A stretch of DNA of 64,000 bases from Sporosarcina sp. ANT_H38 (GTDB taxonomy: Bacteria; Bacillota; Bacilli; Bacillales_A; Planococcaceae), in contig NZ_VOBC01000001.1 of NCBI RefSeq assembly GCF_008369195.1, forward strand, positions 1,302,001 through 1,366,000. The letters run 5' to 3'. The translations under genes and the position numbers were made by a program. This document shows positions 42,835 through 51,104 of the stretch, piece by piece (position 1 is the first letter of the stretch; each line of letters starts with the position of its first letter). The notes beneath the pieces were generated by a model. That model made no database searches and had not been told where the DNA came from. It saw only the letters and a list, made by a program, of their open reading frames with translations.

Positions 42835-45072
42835 TTAATAATTCATGCCCCTGCCTTTTTCAGACATTTCGTGAGCAAGGCGGATAGTTGAAACTGCCAA
42901 CTCTGCATACGTCACTTCTTTAGTAGGGTTAAATTGATTTTGATCAGTCTTTAATAATCCCATTGAGTTTGCCAAAGCAACAGAACCAATGTATTCCTTT
43001 TGAATCTTATTTGCATCCAAAAAGTCAAGTTTAAAGATACTACTATTTTTTGCTGCTTGCTCAAGCCCTAGCACGCGTATATACCAAGCTGCTAGTTCTT
43101 CTCTTTTAATCGGAGTGTCAAGATCAAATTTCTGATCATTTGGTTTAAGAATACCCACTTCCACTGCACGCTCTACCGACTGATATAACGGATGTTTAGG
43201 GTCTATATTATCAAACGTTTGGGTCGTGTTTTCTTGTCCAGCATAGTATCTACCGTCATAAAAATAAGTAAGTGAAGCCATAATAACTTTTAGTGCTTCT
43301 CCTTTGGAAACAGAAGCATCTCCATTAAAGTTTTTATCATCTTTAACATCTAGGATTTTAGCATTAATAAGATAATTAAGTTCCTCTTCTGCCCAAGGAT
43401 GTGAAATGACAGTTGAATTTGTCCCGTTATACAGGTTATTCCATTCTCCCGTGTTGGCATTTAATAAGCTAAATGGATCTTCGTTAAATACAGGTAAATA
43501 GACTAGATCATAGTGATGATCATCTTCTTTTTTCCCTTGTTTCTTATAATTAAGTTTTAGGCTTAGAGCCTTATTCAAGATGGCTTTTGCATCTTCCTCA
43601 GAGATAACTTTATCATTTGATGGCCATTCTTCCATTTCTTGATAGTTGACATTAAGGCTGTTTAAAGAGCCGTCAGCAGCTATATTCACACTAATTTGAT
43701 CACCCAACACAATAATACCATTTACAATTCTTGGGAAAGAAATGTAGTAAGCACCTTGACTCTCATCAAAATATGGTTCTTCTACAGGCATAGCATAGTT
43801 GTGTAGATAGGATGGAACCCATTCCTTTACATATTTTAGTGCTTGAGCGAGGGCTTCTTTTTGAGAAAGAGCGTTCTCCTTTTTAGTTTCCCCTACAGTT
43901 TCATCCAGAATTTGTCTCTTTATATCATGGTATTGAATAACTTCACCAGTTTGTTTATTGATTTCTAAGTTAGTTCCATGTCCGCCATTTGCATATTGAT
44001 ACATATACTGAACACTAATAACTGCCTGTCCGTTATAATTTTCCACCTCTTCAATGGATTGAATGTTCAATTTAACTTTATCAGATTTAATGCTTAGAAT
44101 TTGTTCTGCAATTTTCTTTGCTTCCTCTAAAGTAATTCCATTCTGCTTTGGCGGTAGTGGAGTAGATGTTATCATTTCAATTTTTGTTTTCTCAGGAAAG
44201 TCCGCCGAGTATCCGTTTGCAGTTAGCCATTTAGCTGATGATGCGTGAACTCCTTGCAACTTTGTTGTCGGTTGGTAAACAAGTTGAACACTTCTATCAC
44301 CCGTTCGATAATCATGAGCAATTTGATATTGCAATTCAACTGAAATGTTTTCTTTTACTTTCTCTAATATCTCATTTTTATTTTTTATTTGTTTTAAATC
44401 ATCAAAAGTAGAAGAATCCATCTTCACAGGATTCCTGTAAAAACTAACAATTTCACCATTTCCAAGCACAGATACTTCTATCCTTTGTTCAAAAATAGAT
44501 ACTTGATTTTCCGTACGAGCAAAAGAGAATGAGTAACGAATTGGTTCTGTTAAATTTTGTACTGGAAAATAGTTGTATGGGTCTGTTTCTAATCGATATT
44601 CCTCTCCAGCAAGAAATTCCTTAACAAAATCATTTGCAATTTTCCTAGCCTCTTCTTTTGAAACCTTTGCGGGAAATAAAGACTCTTTTTCAATGATCGG
44701 TTGATAGCTAAATTGTTCAATTTCTAAATTTTCTCCAACAAATCCAACATTACCGTGTAATTGCTTGCCTTTAACTGTCTTTGAAAAGGATAGGTCATAA
44801 CGTAACGTATCATCATCAGAATAAAAATGACCGCCCCCCATATGAAAATCACTATCGTTTATGAAGTCAAACTGATTGGGAAACAACGAGCGAAACTTCT
44901 TAATTAAATCGTTTTTTGTTAAAACTTTTTCTTTTTCTGTTGAAGCGATTTGAATTTGTACTTTTCCAGGTTGCTCAACCACTGTCGTTGAAGCATTAGC
45001 AATTGACGAAAATATTCCAAAAGATAAAGCAGAAGAGGTTAACACAATACCAAATTTCTTTAAATTAGACAA
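42835..45072 (-). CDS. secreted YcdB/PepSY protein with SLH domains
   Basis: A 745-residue exported protein: signal peptide MSNLKKFGIVLTSSALSFG (cut after ANA), two large YcdB/YcdC-type repeats that include PepSY-like units (SKEEARKIANDFVKEFL, LEEAKKIAEQIL, SEEDAKAILNKAL), and three S-layer homology modules at the C-terminus (HPWAEEELNYLINAKIL, QSVERAVEVGILKPND, VALANSMGLLKTD). It is probably held to the cell wall by the SLH part; PepSY units often inhibit peptidases. Starts with TTG behind AGGAGG. Lies inside the ypjP island, so it is probably acquired. Confidence 0.82.
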   Translation of the reverse strand: MSNLKKFGIVLTSSALSFGIFSSIANASTTVVEQPGKVQIQIASTEKEKVLTKNDLIKKFRSLFPNQFDFINDSDFHMGGGHFYSDDDTLRYDLSFSKTVKGKQLHGNVGFVGENLEIEQFSYQPIIEKESLFPAKVSKEEARKIANDFVKEFLAGEEYRLETDPYNYFPVQNLTEPIRYSFSFARTENQVSIFEQRIEVSVLGNGEIVSFYRNPVKMDSSTFDDLKQIKNKNEILEKVKENISVELQYQIAHDYRTGDRSVQLVYQPTTKLQGVHASSAKWLTANGYSADFPEKTKIEMITSTPLPPKQNGITLEEAKKIAEQILSIKSDKVKLNIQSIEEVENYNGQAVISVQYMYQYANGGHGTNLEINKQTGEVIQYHDIKRQILDETVGETKKENALSQKEALAQALKYVKEWVPSYLHNYAMPVEEPYFDESQGAYYISFPRIVNGIIVLGDQISVNIAADGSLNSLNVNYQEMEEWPSNDKVISEEDAKAILNKALSLKLNYKKQGKKEDDHHYDLVYLPVFNEDPFSLLNANTGEWNNLYNGTNSTVISHPWAEEELNYLINAKILDVKDDKNFNGDASVSKGEALKVIMASLTYFYDGRYYAGQENTTQTFDNIDPKHPLYQSVERAVEVGILKPNDQKFDLDTPIKREELAAWYIRVLGLEQAAKNSSIFKLDFLDANKIQKEYIGSVALANSMGLLKTDQNQFNPTKEVTYAELAVSTIRLAHEMSEKGRGMNY

Positions 45073-45879
45073 AATATTCCTCCTAAATTAGTAGTCTTTA
45101 AATTGTACACCAAATTCAGCGAATTGTGAACGCAAGTTATTTTTATCTACAATTACTCATTGTGAAAGTATCAGTTTTGAAAGAATTAAAATTACAACTT
45201 CCAATGACCTATTGAACGAATAATTAATAGTTTAATTGAATTAGTTTTCATTTGGTTCAATTTCATAATAGGGGTATTACCTATAAAATCCGAACGAGGT
45301 TGATTTTCGCTTCAGTCGGACGCTTTCCGCGGGCACGACAATCAACGATAGTAGTCAAGTCATTTACGGACAATAGACTAATACACTTAAAAGTGTTCGT
45401 CTTTACACATTAAATAAGTAGTTATGAAATTGATTCATTTAGATAGACTTTACATCCTCAAACCGTACACTATTTCAAATAGCATTATCTTCAGCGGAAC
45501 ATGAGATCCTCCAACCATTCTTCTTAAGGATTCCTTCGCCTATACATCGTATATTTGGGTATCACACTCCCACCTTTCGATTGGTGATTAGAAACACACC
45601 AATTTATTTTATGAACGTTTCAAAGGAAATATGTCTATTTTTCATCAATTTTATTTCTTACTAAAATTGTTATACGCAATCTGCTTCGTATAGTTAAAGA
45701 TTAGGAATAAAATAATCCCCACCAATCAAACTGGCAAGGATATCTTTACGTATTATTAATGATTTGGTGGTATTGTTGACCGATTTTCGTCATGGTTATT
45801 TTTGAGTGTTTATAATTTCGATTTAATGACTTTTCCGTTCAAATCCATCCTTAGTACGGCATCCGTAATAGTAATAAAA
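45073..45879. other. non-coding gap inside the island
   Basis: About 800 bases with no supportable gene. It holds a short piece of a known dispersed repeat at 45300-45345 and shows several AT-rich stretches; nothing else recognised. The size and lack of genes suggest decayed DNA. Confidence 0.5.
45300..45345. repeat. dispersed repeat fragment (GGACGCTTTCCGCGGGCACG)
   Basis: TCGGACGCTTTCCGCGGGCA is the core of an element found many times in Bacillaceae genomes. Only this fragment is left, with no second copy in the window. Confidence 0.6.
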
Positions 45880-45884
45880 AAACA

Positions 45885-45945
45885 AGCTGGCATGGTTAAT
45901 TAAGATAACCACTTAGAAGGTGTGTTTTTTGCCCCATAAAGATGT
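45885..45945 (-). other. 3' end of a ypjP allele, copy 2 (att-like)
   Basis: The minus strand encodes EEHLYGAKNTPSKWLS and a stop, in frame and clearly related to the end of YpjP (IYWAKDTPPKWLS). Downstream TTAATTAACCATGnCAG equals copy 3. No upstream ypjP sequence accompanies it. It divides the island into two parts. Confidence 0.7.
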
Positions 45946-46011
45946 TCTTCTGGGGTATCTTTGGGGTACAGTTGAAAATCATTGCTTGTTTTCTTTTTCC
46001 ATTTCAATATT

Positions 46012-46132
46012 TCAGAAAACTATAGAACCGTACCATAATTTGGTTTGTTCTCCTTTGAAGCCTTTTTCCAACTCCTGTGCCCGTTCTGCTTGTCCGATGA
46101 GCCAATCTGTTTCGTCTTCATGAATTTGTTTT
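46012..46132 (-). pseudogene. relic of a small phage early gene
   Basis: The minus strand reads KQIHEDETDWLIGQAERAQELEKGF and ends GSIVF. The DxxWLIxxAERAQELE pattern matches small Bacillales phage proteins, including the one at 13300-13659 (FLIELAERAQEMES). There is no start codon or ribosome site. It shows that phage DNA contributed to the island. Confidence 0.5.
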
Positions 46133-46186
46133 TATGGCCATCCCATATTCAAACGTGGCGCATTACATATACTGCTATGGTTTAAT

Positions 46187-46321
46187 TCATTTTTGATTCT
46201 CGCCAACCGTGAGTTTGCTTAAGTTGATTTTCCTCATTTTCGCAAAAGCATTCACATACACAGCGAACGAAATGCCCTCCATCAATATTTTAAACTTTTC
46301 ACGTTCATGATCATTGTTCAT
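46187..46321 (-). CDS. small unknown island protein
   Basis: A 44-residue protein (MNNDHEREKFKILMEGISFAVYVNAFAKMRK). ATG 46321 has a good GAAGGAGTGAG site. Probably helical; family unknown. It lies 25 bases after the gene at 46347-46574, so both may share a message. Could be a remnant. Confidence 0.4.
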   Translation of the reverse strand: MNNDHEREKFKILMEGISFAVYVNAFAKMRKINLSKLTVGENQK

Positions 46322-46346
46322 TCCACTCACTCCTTCGTTTTTAGCA

Positions 46347-46574
46347 CTAAACTTGATAAGGCTCAAGCATGCCAGCAAATACGATTAATTCCCCCGACAA
46401 ATTCGTAACCCTGTAAAAATCCAATTTCTCCGAACCATGCTCCGTCAATTCTTTTATTCCTACATCGCCTATTCCAACCTCATAGTGAGATAAGTCGTTA
46501 TATATTTTCTTGATAGTTTTCTTTTCTGATAAATAAAAATTATCAAATATCGTTAATTTCTCCGTATCATTCAC
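46347..46574 (-). CDS. small unknown island protein, intact paralogue
   Basis: A 75-residue protein: TIKKIYNDLSHYEVGIGDVGIKELTEHG ... YRVTNLSGELIVFAGMLEPYQV. A second copy with a frameshift lies at 47036-47262. Alignment between the two (KKI..DL..YEV, LTE.G, VFAG.L.P) indicates a real coding sequence under past selection. Start ATG 46574 follows GAGGGG closely. Function unknown. Confidence 0.5.
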   Translation of the reverse strand: MNDTEKLTIFDNFYLSEKKTIKKIYNDLSHYEVGIGDVGIKELTEHGSEKLDFYRVTNLSGELIVFAGMLEPYQV

Positions 46575-46693
46575 CCCTCAAATCACCATGCCGAAATATC
46601 CCAACCTGTCACCGATCCGTAACTGACTACACTATCACTAAGCAAATTTTGTAGTAAACTTACATTAAATACAATCAGAAAGGAGACTATCAA

Positions 46694-46867
46694 ATGACAG
46701 CTACGACGTGGATGTGGATGTGGATTTGCATTTGTATTGCCACCTTGATTTTACAGTTCATTTTTATTTATATCGTCCTCCATCAAAGGAATCGATTTAA
46801 ACATACGATTCATACGATTGATCCAATTGATGATCGTATAAAAGAAATGAATAGAGAACCGACATAG
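46694..46867 (+). CDS. small single-span membrane protein
   Basis: A 57-residue protein too short for usual detection: MTATTWMWMWICICIATL followed by ILQFIFIYIVLHQRNR, one membrane helix, and a charged tail (DPIDDRIKEMNREPT). ATG 46694 follows a perfect AAAGGAGACTATCAA site. It sits on the opposite strand between the two paralogous small genes. Function unknown. Confidence 0.55.
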   Translation: MTATTWMWMWICICIATLILQFIFIYIVLHQRNRFKHTIHTIDPIDDRIKEMNREPT

Positions 46868-47035
46868 AGTAATGAATTATTTCTTTGAAAATGAATTTAT
46901 AGATATGGAAAGGACTTGCACATGTTAGTAAAAGTCCTTTCTATCATTTTGGCACCGCATCAAAAATAGTAAGTTGCTGCACCACATCAGTCACTCCTTC
47001 ACTCTGTTTAAATTTTGAACCCATCCGTCTAGTTC

Positions 47036-47262
47036 TCATAAATCAAACAACGAAAATCGCTCGTACATTTCCGCCTTAATTAAGGCATATTTAATCTCAT
47101 GTGGTACAAGCAAGCCTGCGAATACTCTTAATTCCTAGCCGAATTCATAACCATATAAATATTCGTTTTGTCTAAGCCGTACTCCGTTAATTGGATTTTC
47201 GCCACGCCTTCCTTCTCGACTTCATAAAGCTGTAAATCACTACTTATTTTCTTTATTTGCAC
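47036..47262 (-). pseudogene. frameshifted paralogue of the gene at 46347
   Basis: GTG 47262 follows GAAGGAG. The frame reads MQIKKISSDLQLYEVEKEGVA ... YMVMNSA and then stops. One base shift restores ELRVFAGLLVPHEIKYALIKAEM ... RFSLFDL to a stop at 47036. The intact homologue has ELIVFAGMLEPYQV at the same place. So a single-base change broke this copy. Confidence 0.6.
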
Positions 47263-47520
47263 GTCGGCACTCCTTCTCCTTATAGTCGCACTGTGAATAA
47301 TAAATAATTGAAATGAAAACAAGTAATATTCAAATTTCCGACAAAATACTTCTCATAGAATAAGGGAAATGTTATAATTTTCCTTATTAAAATAAGGAGG
47401 TACAAGTCCAATGGTAAAAAAATAAAATGAGAAAATCTTATATTATTTTATCAATTTTAGAATAAACATGCAGATTTTCTCTTTCATAGAATTATTATTA
47501 ATGGAATGAGGAGATATAAC

Positions 47521-48369
47521 ATGTTAATTAAATTAAGTGATACTGTTTATTATTTATCTAATCAAGATGATAGAGAACGACCAACATTAGGATTGGTATG
47601 TGGTAACCAACATAGTCTAATAATAGATTCTGGTAATTCTACTCAGCACGCTAAAGACTTTTTACTAGAAATCGAGAAACTAAATGTACCACCAGTTAAA
47701 TATGTGGCTATTACACATGCACATTGGGATCATTTCCTAGGTATGAATGAATTTGATGCAACTGTTATAGTTAATAGCCAAACAAACGAAATAATAAAAG
47801 AATGGCAAAGCTATTCGTATGATGACAGTTCACTCGAAAAGTATGTACAAACTAATCAGATGAGTTCTATGTGCATGAAGATTATACAAGCTGATATGCC
47901 TAACAGAGATAATTTCAAGTTGAATTCACCAGATGTAATCTTTGAAAATACCTTAACAATCGATTTGGGAAATAAAGTTTGCATACTTGAAAGAATCAAA
48001 AGCACCCATACAAATGACTCTACAATCATTTATATACCCGATGAAAAAGTTGTTTTTTTAGGTGATTGTGCATATGGGACAACCACAAATTCTTTATTTC
48101 ATTTTAAGCAATCATTGTTATTGCCTATGATTAAAGATATTCAAAAATATGATGCTGAAATGTTCCTACTTGGTCATGAATCTATTTGCGATTCAGATGA
48201 AATGAATATATATTGGAAAGAGTTATCAGCAGCAAGCCAAGTTGTAAAATCTACATCTCTAGAAAATGCTTTAGAGTGCTTTAAGTTAGAATTCAATAGG
48301 GACCCTAATGATAATGAATTATTTTTCCTACAAGCATTTGTGAATGACCATGTTATCCACTCACAATAA
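47521..48369 (+). CDS. metallo-beta-lactamase-fold hydrolase
   Basis: A 282-residue cytoplasmic protein with the metal-binding motif THAHWDHFLGM (His-x-His-x-Asp-His, residues about 61-71), a further Asp in FLGDCAYGTT and His in FLLGHESICD. These bind two zinc or iron ions; the family covers many hydrolases and the substrate cannot be told. ATG 47521 follows TGAGGAGATATAAC. It has no nearby partner genes and is AT-rich compared with the core genes. Part of the ypjP island; terminator at 48402-48434. Confidence 0.8.
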   Translation: MLIKLSDTVYYLSNQDDRERPTLGLVCGNQHSLIIDSGNSTQHAKDFLLEIEKLNVPPVKYVAITHAHWDHFLGMNEFDATVIVNSQTNEIIKEWQSYSYDDSSLEKYVQTNQMSSMCMKIIQADMPNRDNFKLNSPDVIFENTLTIDLGNKVCILERIKSTHTNDSTIIYIPDEKVVFLGDCAYGTTTNSLFHFKQSLLLPMIKDIQKYDAEMFLLGHESICDSDEMNIYWKELSAASQVVKSTSLENALECFKLEFNRDPNDNELFFLQAFVNDHVIHSQ

Positions 48370-48401
48370 TTTCATAGATTACATCAATCAAATACAAATA
48401 G

Positions 48402-48434
48402 TAGCCATCTCTTAATTAACATGAGGTGGCTTTT
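48402..48434 (+). terminator. terminator of the metallo-hydrolase gene
   Basis: AGCCATCTC / GAGGTGGCTTTT hairpin around TTAATTAACAT, with a short T run. Confidence 0.65.
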
Positions 48435-48626
48435 AATTAGTCAATAATTATTCAGTTTGTGTCTACTGCTTCATATGTTCGAACTACACATGATCTTTTT
48501 CATGTTTTATTACAAGTAAAGTCGTCACCTTTACAATAATGTTATTGAAATACATAGGTTATTGATTATAATTAATGTAATCGAACGTGTGTATTTAGTG
48601 ACCGTTTTATAAAAGGAGACTAAAAA

Positions 48627-48986
48627 ATGGATAAAGCTAGACTTCAAGCATTTTGTCTGACCCTACCCGGAACGACACATGATTACCAAGTAGACTGGCA
48701 AGCAGATCGTTATCATATTGGCGGGAAGATGTTTGCTATGATAGGGGGAGACTCTCAAAGAAAGCCAATTATCACCTTAAAATGCGAACCTACTCGTGCT
48801 GAAGAGTTAAGAGAAACCTATCAAGGCATTATTCCTGGGCATTATATGAATAAAACACACTGGAACTCTATTTATTTTGATTCAGACCTATCCGACGATC
48901 TATTAGAAAATCTAATTCTACATTCCTATAATTTAGTTTTTGAAAAACTAACTAAAAAAGTCCAAAATCAAATTATTCCAAAGTAA
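48627..48986 (+). CDS. MmcQ/YjbR family protein
   Basis: A 119-residue protein with the CyaY-like double-wing fold of the YjbR family: LQAFCLTLPGTTHDYQVDWQADRYHIGGKMFAMIG, ITLKCEPTRAEELRE, and GHYMNKTHWNSIYFD near the end. Members bind DNA in vitro in some cases; the biological role is unknown. ATG 48627 follows AAAAGGAGAC. Single gene in the island with AT-rich flanks. Confidence 0.85.
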   Translation: MDKARLQAFCLTLPGTTHDYQVDWQADRYHIGGKMFAMIGGDSQRKPIITLKCEPTRAEELRETYQGIIPGHYMNKTHWNSIYFDSDLSDDLLENLILHSYNLVFEKLTKKVQNQIIPK

Positions 48987-49215
48987 TTTTCAACAAAATC
49001 TTTAGTTCTGTTATTTTTGTTGTCCAATTGAAAGAGTAACTTACTCTTTCTTTTTTAATTTGCATTGTATTTTGAACCCAGCCGTCACTTCGCCCTTCCA
49101 TGCTTCCGACCAATATAATAAAATCCTAACGCTAGTAACAAAGCCGAAATAATGAAATTTCCAACCTTCACACGTGGTAATCACTGTCGACATAACTTCC
49201 ATCCTTCCATCCTTA

Positions 49216-49314
49216 CTACCTTTTCTCATACAATTCCCGTTGCAGCAGAGGCTCGTACAGCCAAACTTTATAACCGTTCTCCCACCGTAATAATAACCGC
49301 CACACGCCGTTCAT
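49216..49314 (-). CDS. possible 32-residue small protein
   Basis: MNGVWRLLLRWENGYKVWLYE ... from ATG 49314, preceded by AAAGGGGATGGTG, 17 bases after the stop of the gene at 49331-49534. Tightly spaced to that gene and rich in Trp and Tyr, so it may be real or the remainder of a longer gene. Confidence 0.3.
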   Translation of the reverse strand: MNGVWRLLLRWENGYKVWLYEPLLQRELYEKR

Positions 49315-49330
49315 ACACCATCCCCTTTAG

Positions 49331-49534
49331 TTAATCCCTCACCCATTCCTTATTTTCCAACCGCACAACGATCAGTTCCACGCCTGTTTTAAGTTCGAAC
49401 AATTTCTGCCACAAAGGAAAATCCCGTCCAACAGGACTACCTTTACTATCAATCACCTCTACGAATCCAACGAAGCAAGTAACCCTAAATTCCGCAGAAT
49501 ACTTAGCGCCTGACTTCTCACGTTTGCCCTTCAA
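49331..49534 (-). CDS. small unknown protein in the island
   Basis: Up to 67 residues (YSAEFRVTCFVGFVEVIDSKG ... FELKTGVELIVVRLENKEWVRD). It looks like a compact beta-rich domain of a small Bacillales protein, but I cannot name it. The ATG at 49534 lacks a clear ribosome site, and the frame may have lost its beginning. Confidence 0.35.
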   Translation of the reverse strand: MKGKREKSGAKYSAEFRVTCFVGFVEVIDSKGSPVGRDFPLWQKLFELKTGVELIVVRLENKEWVRD

Positions 49535-49681
49535 GTAAGCTGTTTCATAAGAGAACCTCCATTATAAGAATCAAAGCGATAACGTACTAGATAAGATGGA
49601 AAGATTAGAAATTATTTATGAATATGAGATGGCAAAGAAAGATAAATAAGGGGTGGCATTGGAAAGGAAGGTCGTATTGGA

Positions 49682-49885
49682 ATGGGAAAAAAGAAATCGA
49701 AAAAACCGTTTTATAAAAAGTGGTGGTTTATTACGATTGCTGTATTCCTAATTGTTGGTTTTATTGGTGCAGAGTTAGATGGTGGCGACAAAATGAAGGA
49801 TGAACTGAGGAAGATTGCGATGTCCACTCCAGTTAAAACAGTTACCGAGAATTCCATAGGAGCAAGAATACCAAGAGCCTTTTGA
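49682..49885 (+). pseudogene. N-terminus of a membrane or lipoprotein-like gene, truncated
   Basis: The frame starts MGKKKSKKPFYKKWWFITIAVF, a basic head and one membrane helix typical of short Bacillales surface proteins (DUF4352-type and relatives), then DGGDKMKDELRK. After about residue 55 it ends within the integrase relic. The mature domain is missing, so it is a broken gene. Confidence 0.4.
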
Positions 49886-50127
49886 TCGCTTACAAAGAGT
49901 GCTTTGAGCAAACTATGAAATCTTATCATTTTCGAAATCCAGATGGCTATGTATTCGTCACTTATGCTGGCGAACCGCTTGGCCAACGATATTTGAAATG
50001 TATCATCAACCTAATATGCGAAAGTGAAAAATCCCCACACTTCACAACCTATTATTTTAGACATATATTTGTAACGATCCAACTATCAAATAATATACCG
50101 ATTTCCACTGTTGTTGCGCTAGTGTGA
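49882..50127 (+). pseudogene. tyrosine recombinase remnant beside ypjP
   Basis: The frame reads RNPDGYVFVTYAGEPLGQR ... SPHFTTYYFRHIFVTIQLSNNIPISTVVALV, matching the C-terminal part of a phage-type integrase: the expected HxxR box appears as TTYYFRHIFVTI, with His replaced by Tyr at the first position. The catalytic Tyr region is missing (stop after VALV). It lies about 100 bases from the 3' end of ypjP, the expected place of an integrase relative to its att site. Confidence 0.65.
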
Positions 50128-50196
50128 AATACCCCGAAACGATTTATAAAACTCACGCACACTCCACAAACGTTGATATATCAATGTTTACAAAAG

Positions 50197-50226
50197 AAAA
50201 AACGCTCGTTATTTCAACGAGCGTTT
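50197..50226 (-). terminator. terminator of ypjP
   Basis: AAACGCTCGTT-GAAAT-AACGAGCGTTTTTTC on the minus strand: eleven-pair stem with T6, 10 bases after the ypjP stop. Confidence 0.9.
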
Positions 50227-50234
50227 CAGCGTTT

Positions 50235-50834
50235 TTAGGATAACCATTTCGGCGGTGTGTCTTTTGCCCAATAGATGTCACCGATTGAATGATGAGCTGT
50301 AAATTCATCTTCGGCTATATGATAGTGAAAGTTGTAGAAGTAGCCATCTTGTGGCCGCTTCTCAGTGCGTACATGAAAACGGATCAGGTCTTTTCTGTTT
50401 TCGAGATCATATACATTAAAAATTTTCTCAGAATAGTCCCCTGCAGGTTTTTCGCTTATCGCAAGACGGCGTTTATGTAAATCTCCTGAACTTGCAAGCG
50501 TCATTTGGATTGCTTCTTCAATCTTCGGGAAAATAACGCTATCAAATTCATTAGCGATTACCGGACCAACTTTTGTTCCGAATTTCATGTAAGATAACTT
50601 TTTCGCAGAGGTGATAAATTGTTCTTCTATAGATTCGGAATTATCTTCCAGACTATCGTCAGCTACCGCATCTGCTAATCCAATAGAATAATCGTTACTT
50701 TGCGAAGGGCCTATTGCATGTTTCGAAACATCTTTGTCTTGCAAGTTTGTCCAAATTTCATGATTCGGTGAAATGGCACCGAGTGTTAAGAGTGCTACGG
50801 TAACAATGAGCGTTTTCTGTAACCAGTTTTTCAT
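50235..50834 (-). CDS. ypjP: YpjP family protein
   Basis: A 199-residue protein conserved in Bacillales: N-terminal helix (LQKTLIVTVALLTLGAIS, residues 4-22, signal peptide or anchor), then an acidic linker and a conserved C-terminal domain (SAKKLSYMKFGTKVGPVI ... GYFYNFHYHIAEDEF ... GDIYWAKDTPPKWLS). Function unknown. It keeps its B. subtilis neighbours ypiP and brxA on the right, but not thyA on the left. Extra copies of its 3' end lie at 45885 and 42391, so the end present here was probably supplied by an integrating element. Confidence 0.85.
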   Translation of the reverse strand: MKNWLQKTLIVTVALLTLGAISPNHEIWTNLQDKDVSKHAIGPSQSNDYSIGLADAVADDSLEDNSESIEEQFITSAKKLSYMKFGTKVGPVIANEFDSVIFPKIEEAIQMTLASSGDLHKRRLAISEKPAGDYSEKIFNVYDLENRKDLIRFHVRTEKRPQDGYFYNFHYHIAEDEFTAHHSIGDIYWAKDTPPKWLS

Positions 50835-50975
50835 AACATCTCACCCGCAATTAAATATATTTTTTGACATTTGTATATTTGACGAAAAGCTACTGAAAAG
50901 GTTTCTTCTTTCTTACTTTCATTGTACAATAAAAATGTAGATAAATGTCTGTTTTTTTGAAGGAGGTACTCACTA

Positions 50976-51053
50976 ATGGATGTACAATTGTTTATCGGCC
51001 TGGGGATGCTCGCATTAATCCTATACTTAAGCTCATTAAATTTCACTCATTAA
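50976..51053 (+). CDS. 25-residue hydrophobic peptide
   Basis: MDVQLFIGLGMLALILYLSSL ending NFTH, from ATG 50976 with a perfect AAGGAGGTACTCACTA site. One membrane helix spans nearly all of it. A terminator follows 10 bases after the stop, so it forms a complete small transcription unit between ypjP and ypiP. Function unknown. Confidence 0.5.
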   Translation: MDVQLFIGLGMLALILYLSSLNFTH

Positions 51054-51061
51054 TATCAATA

Positions 51062-51104
51062 AATGCCGTCCTCCTCGATTTTGAGGAGGACGGCATTTTT
51101 CATT
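51062..51104. terminator. bidirectional terminator
   Basis: AAATGCCGTCCTCCTC / GAGGAGGACGGCATTTTT: sixteen-pair stem with A and T flanks; serves the 25-residue peptide gene and ypiP. Confidence 0.9.

Noticed and set aside
48402..48434. Fourth ypjP-end copy because of TTAATTAACAT
   Set aside because: Only ten bases are shared and no KWLS-stop coding end precedes it; it is explained as a terminator.
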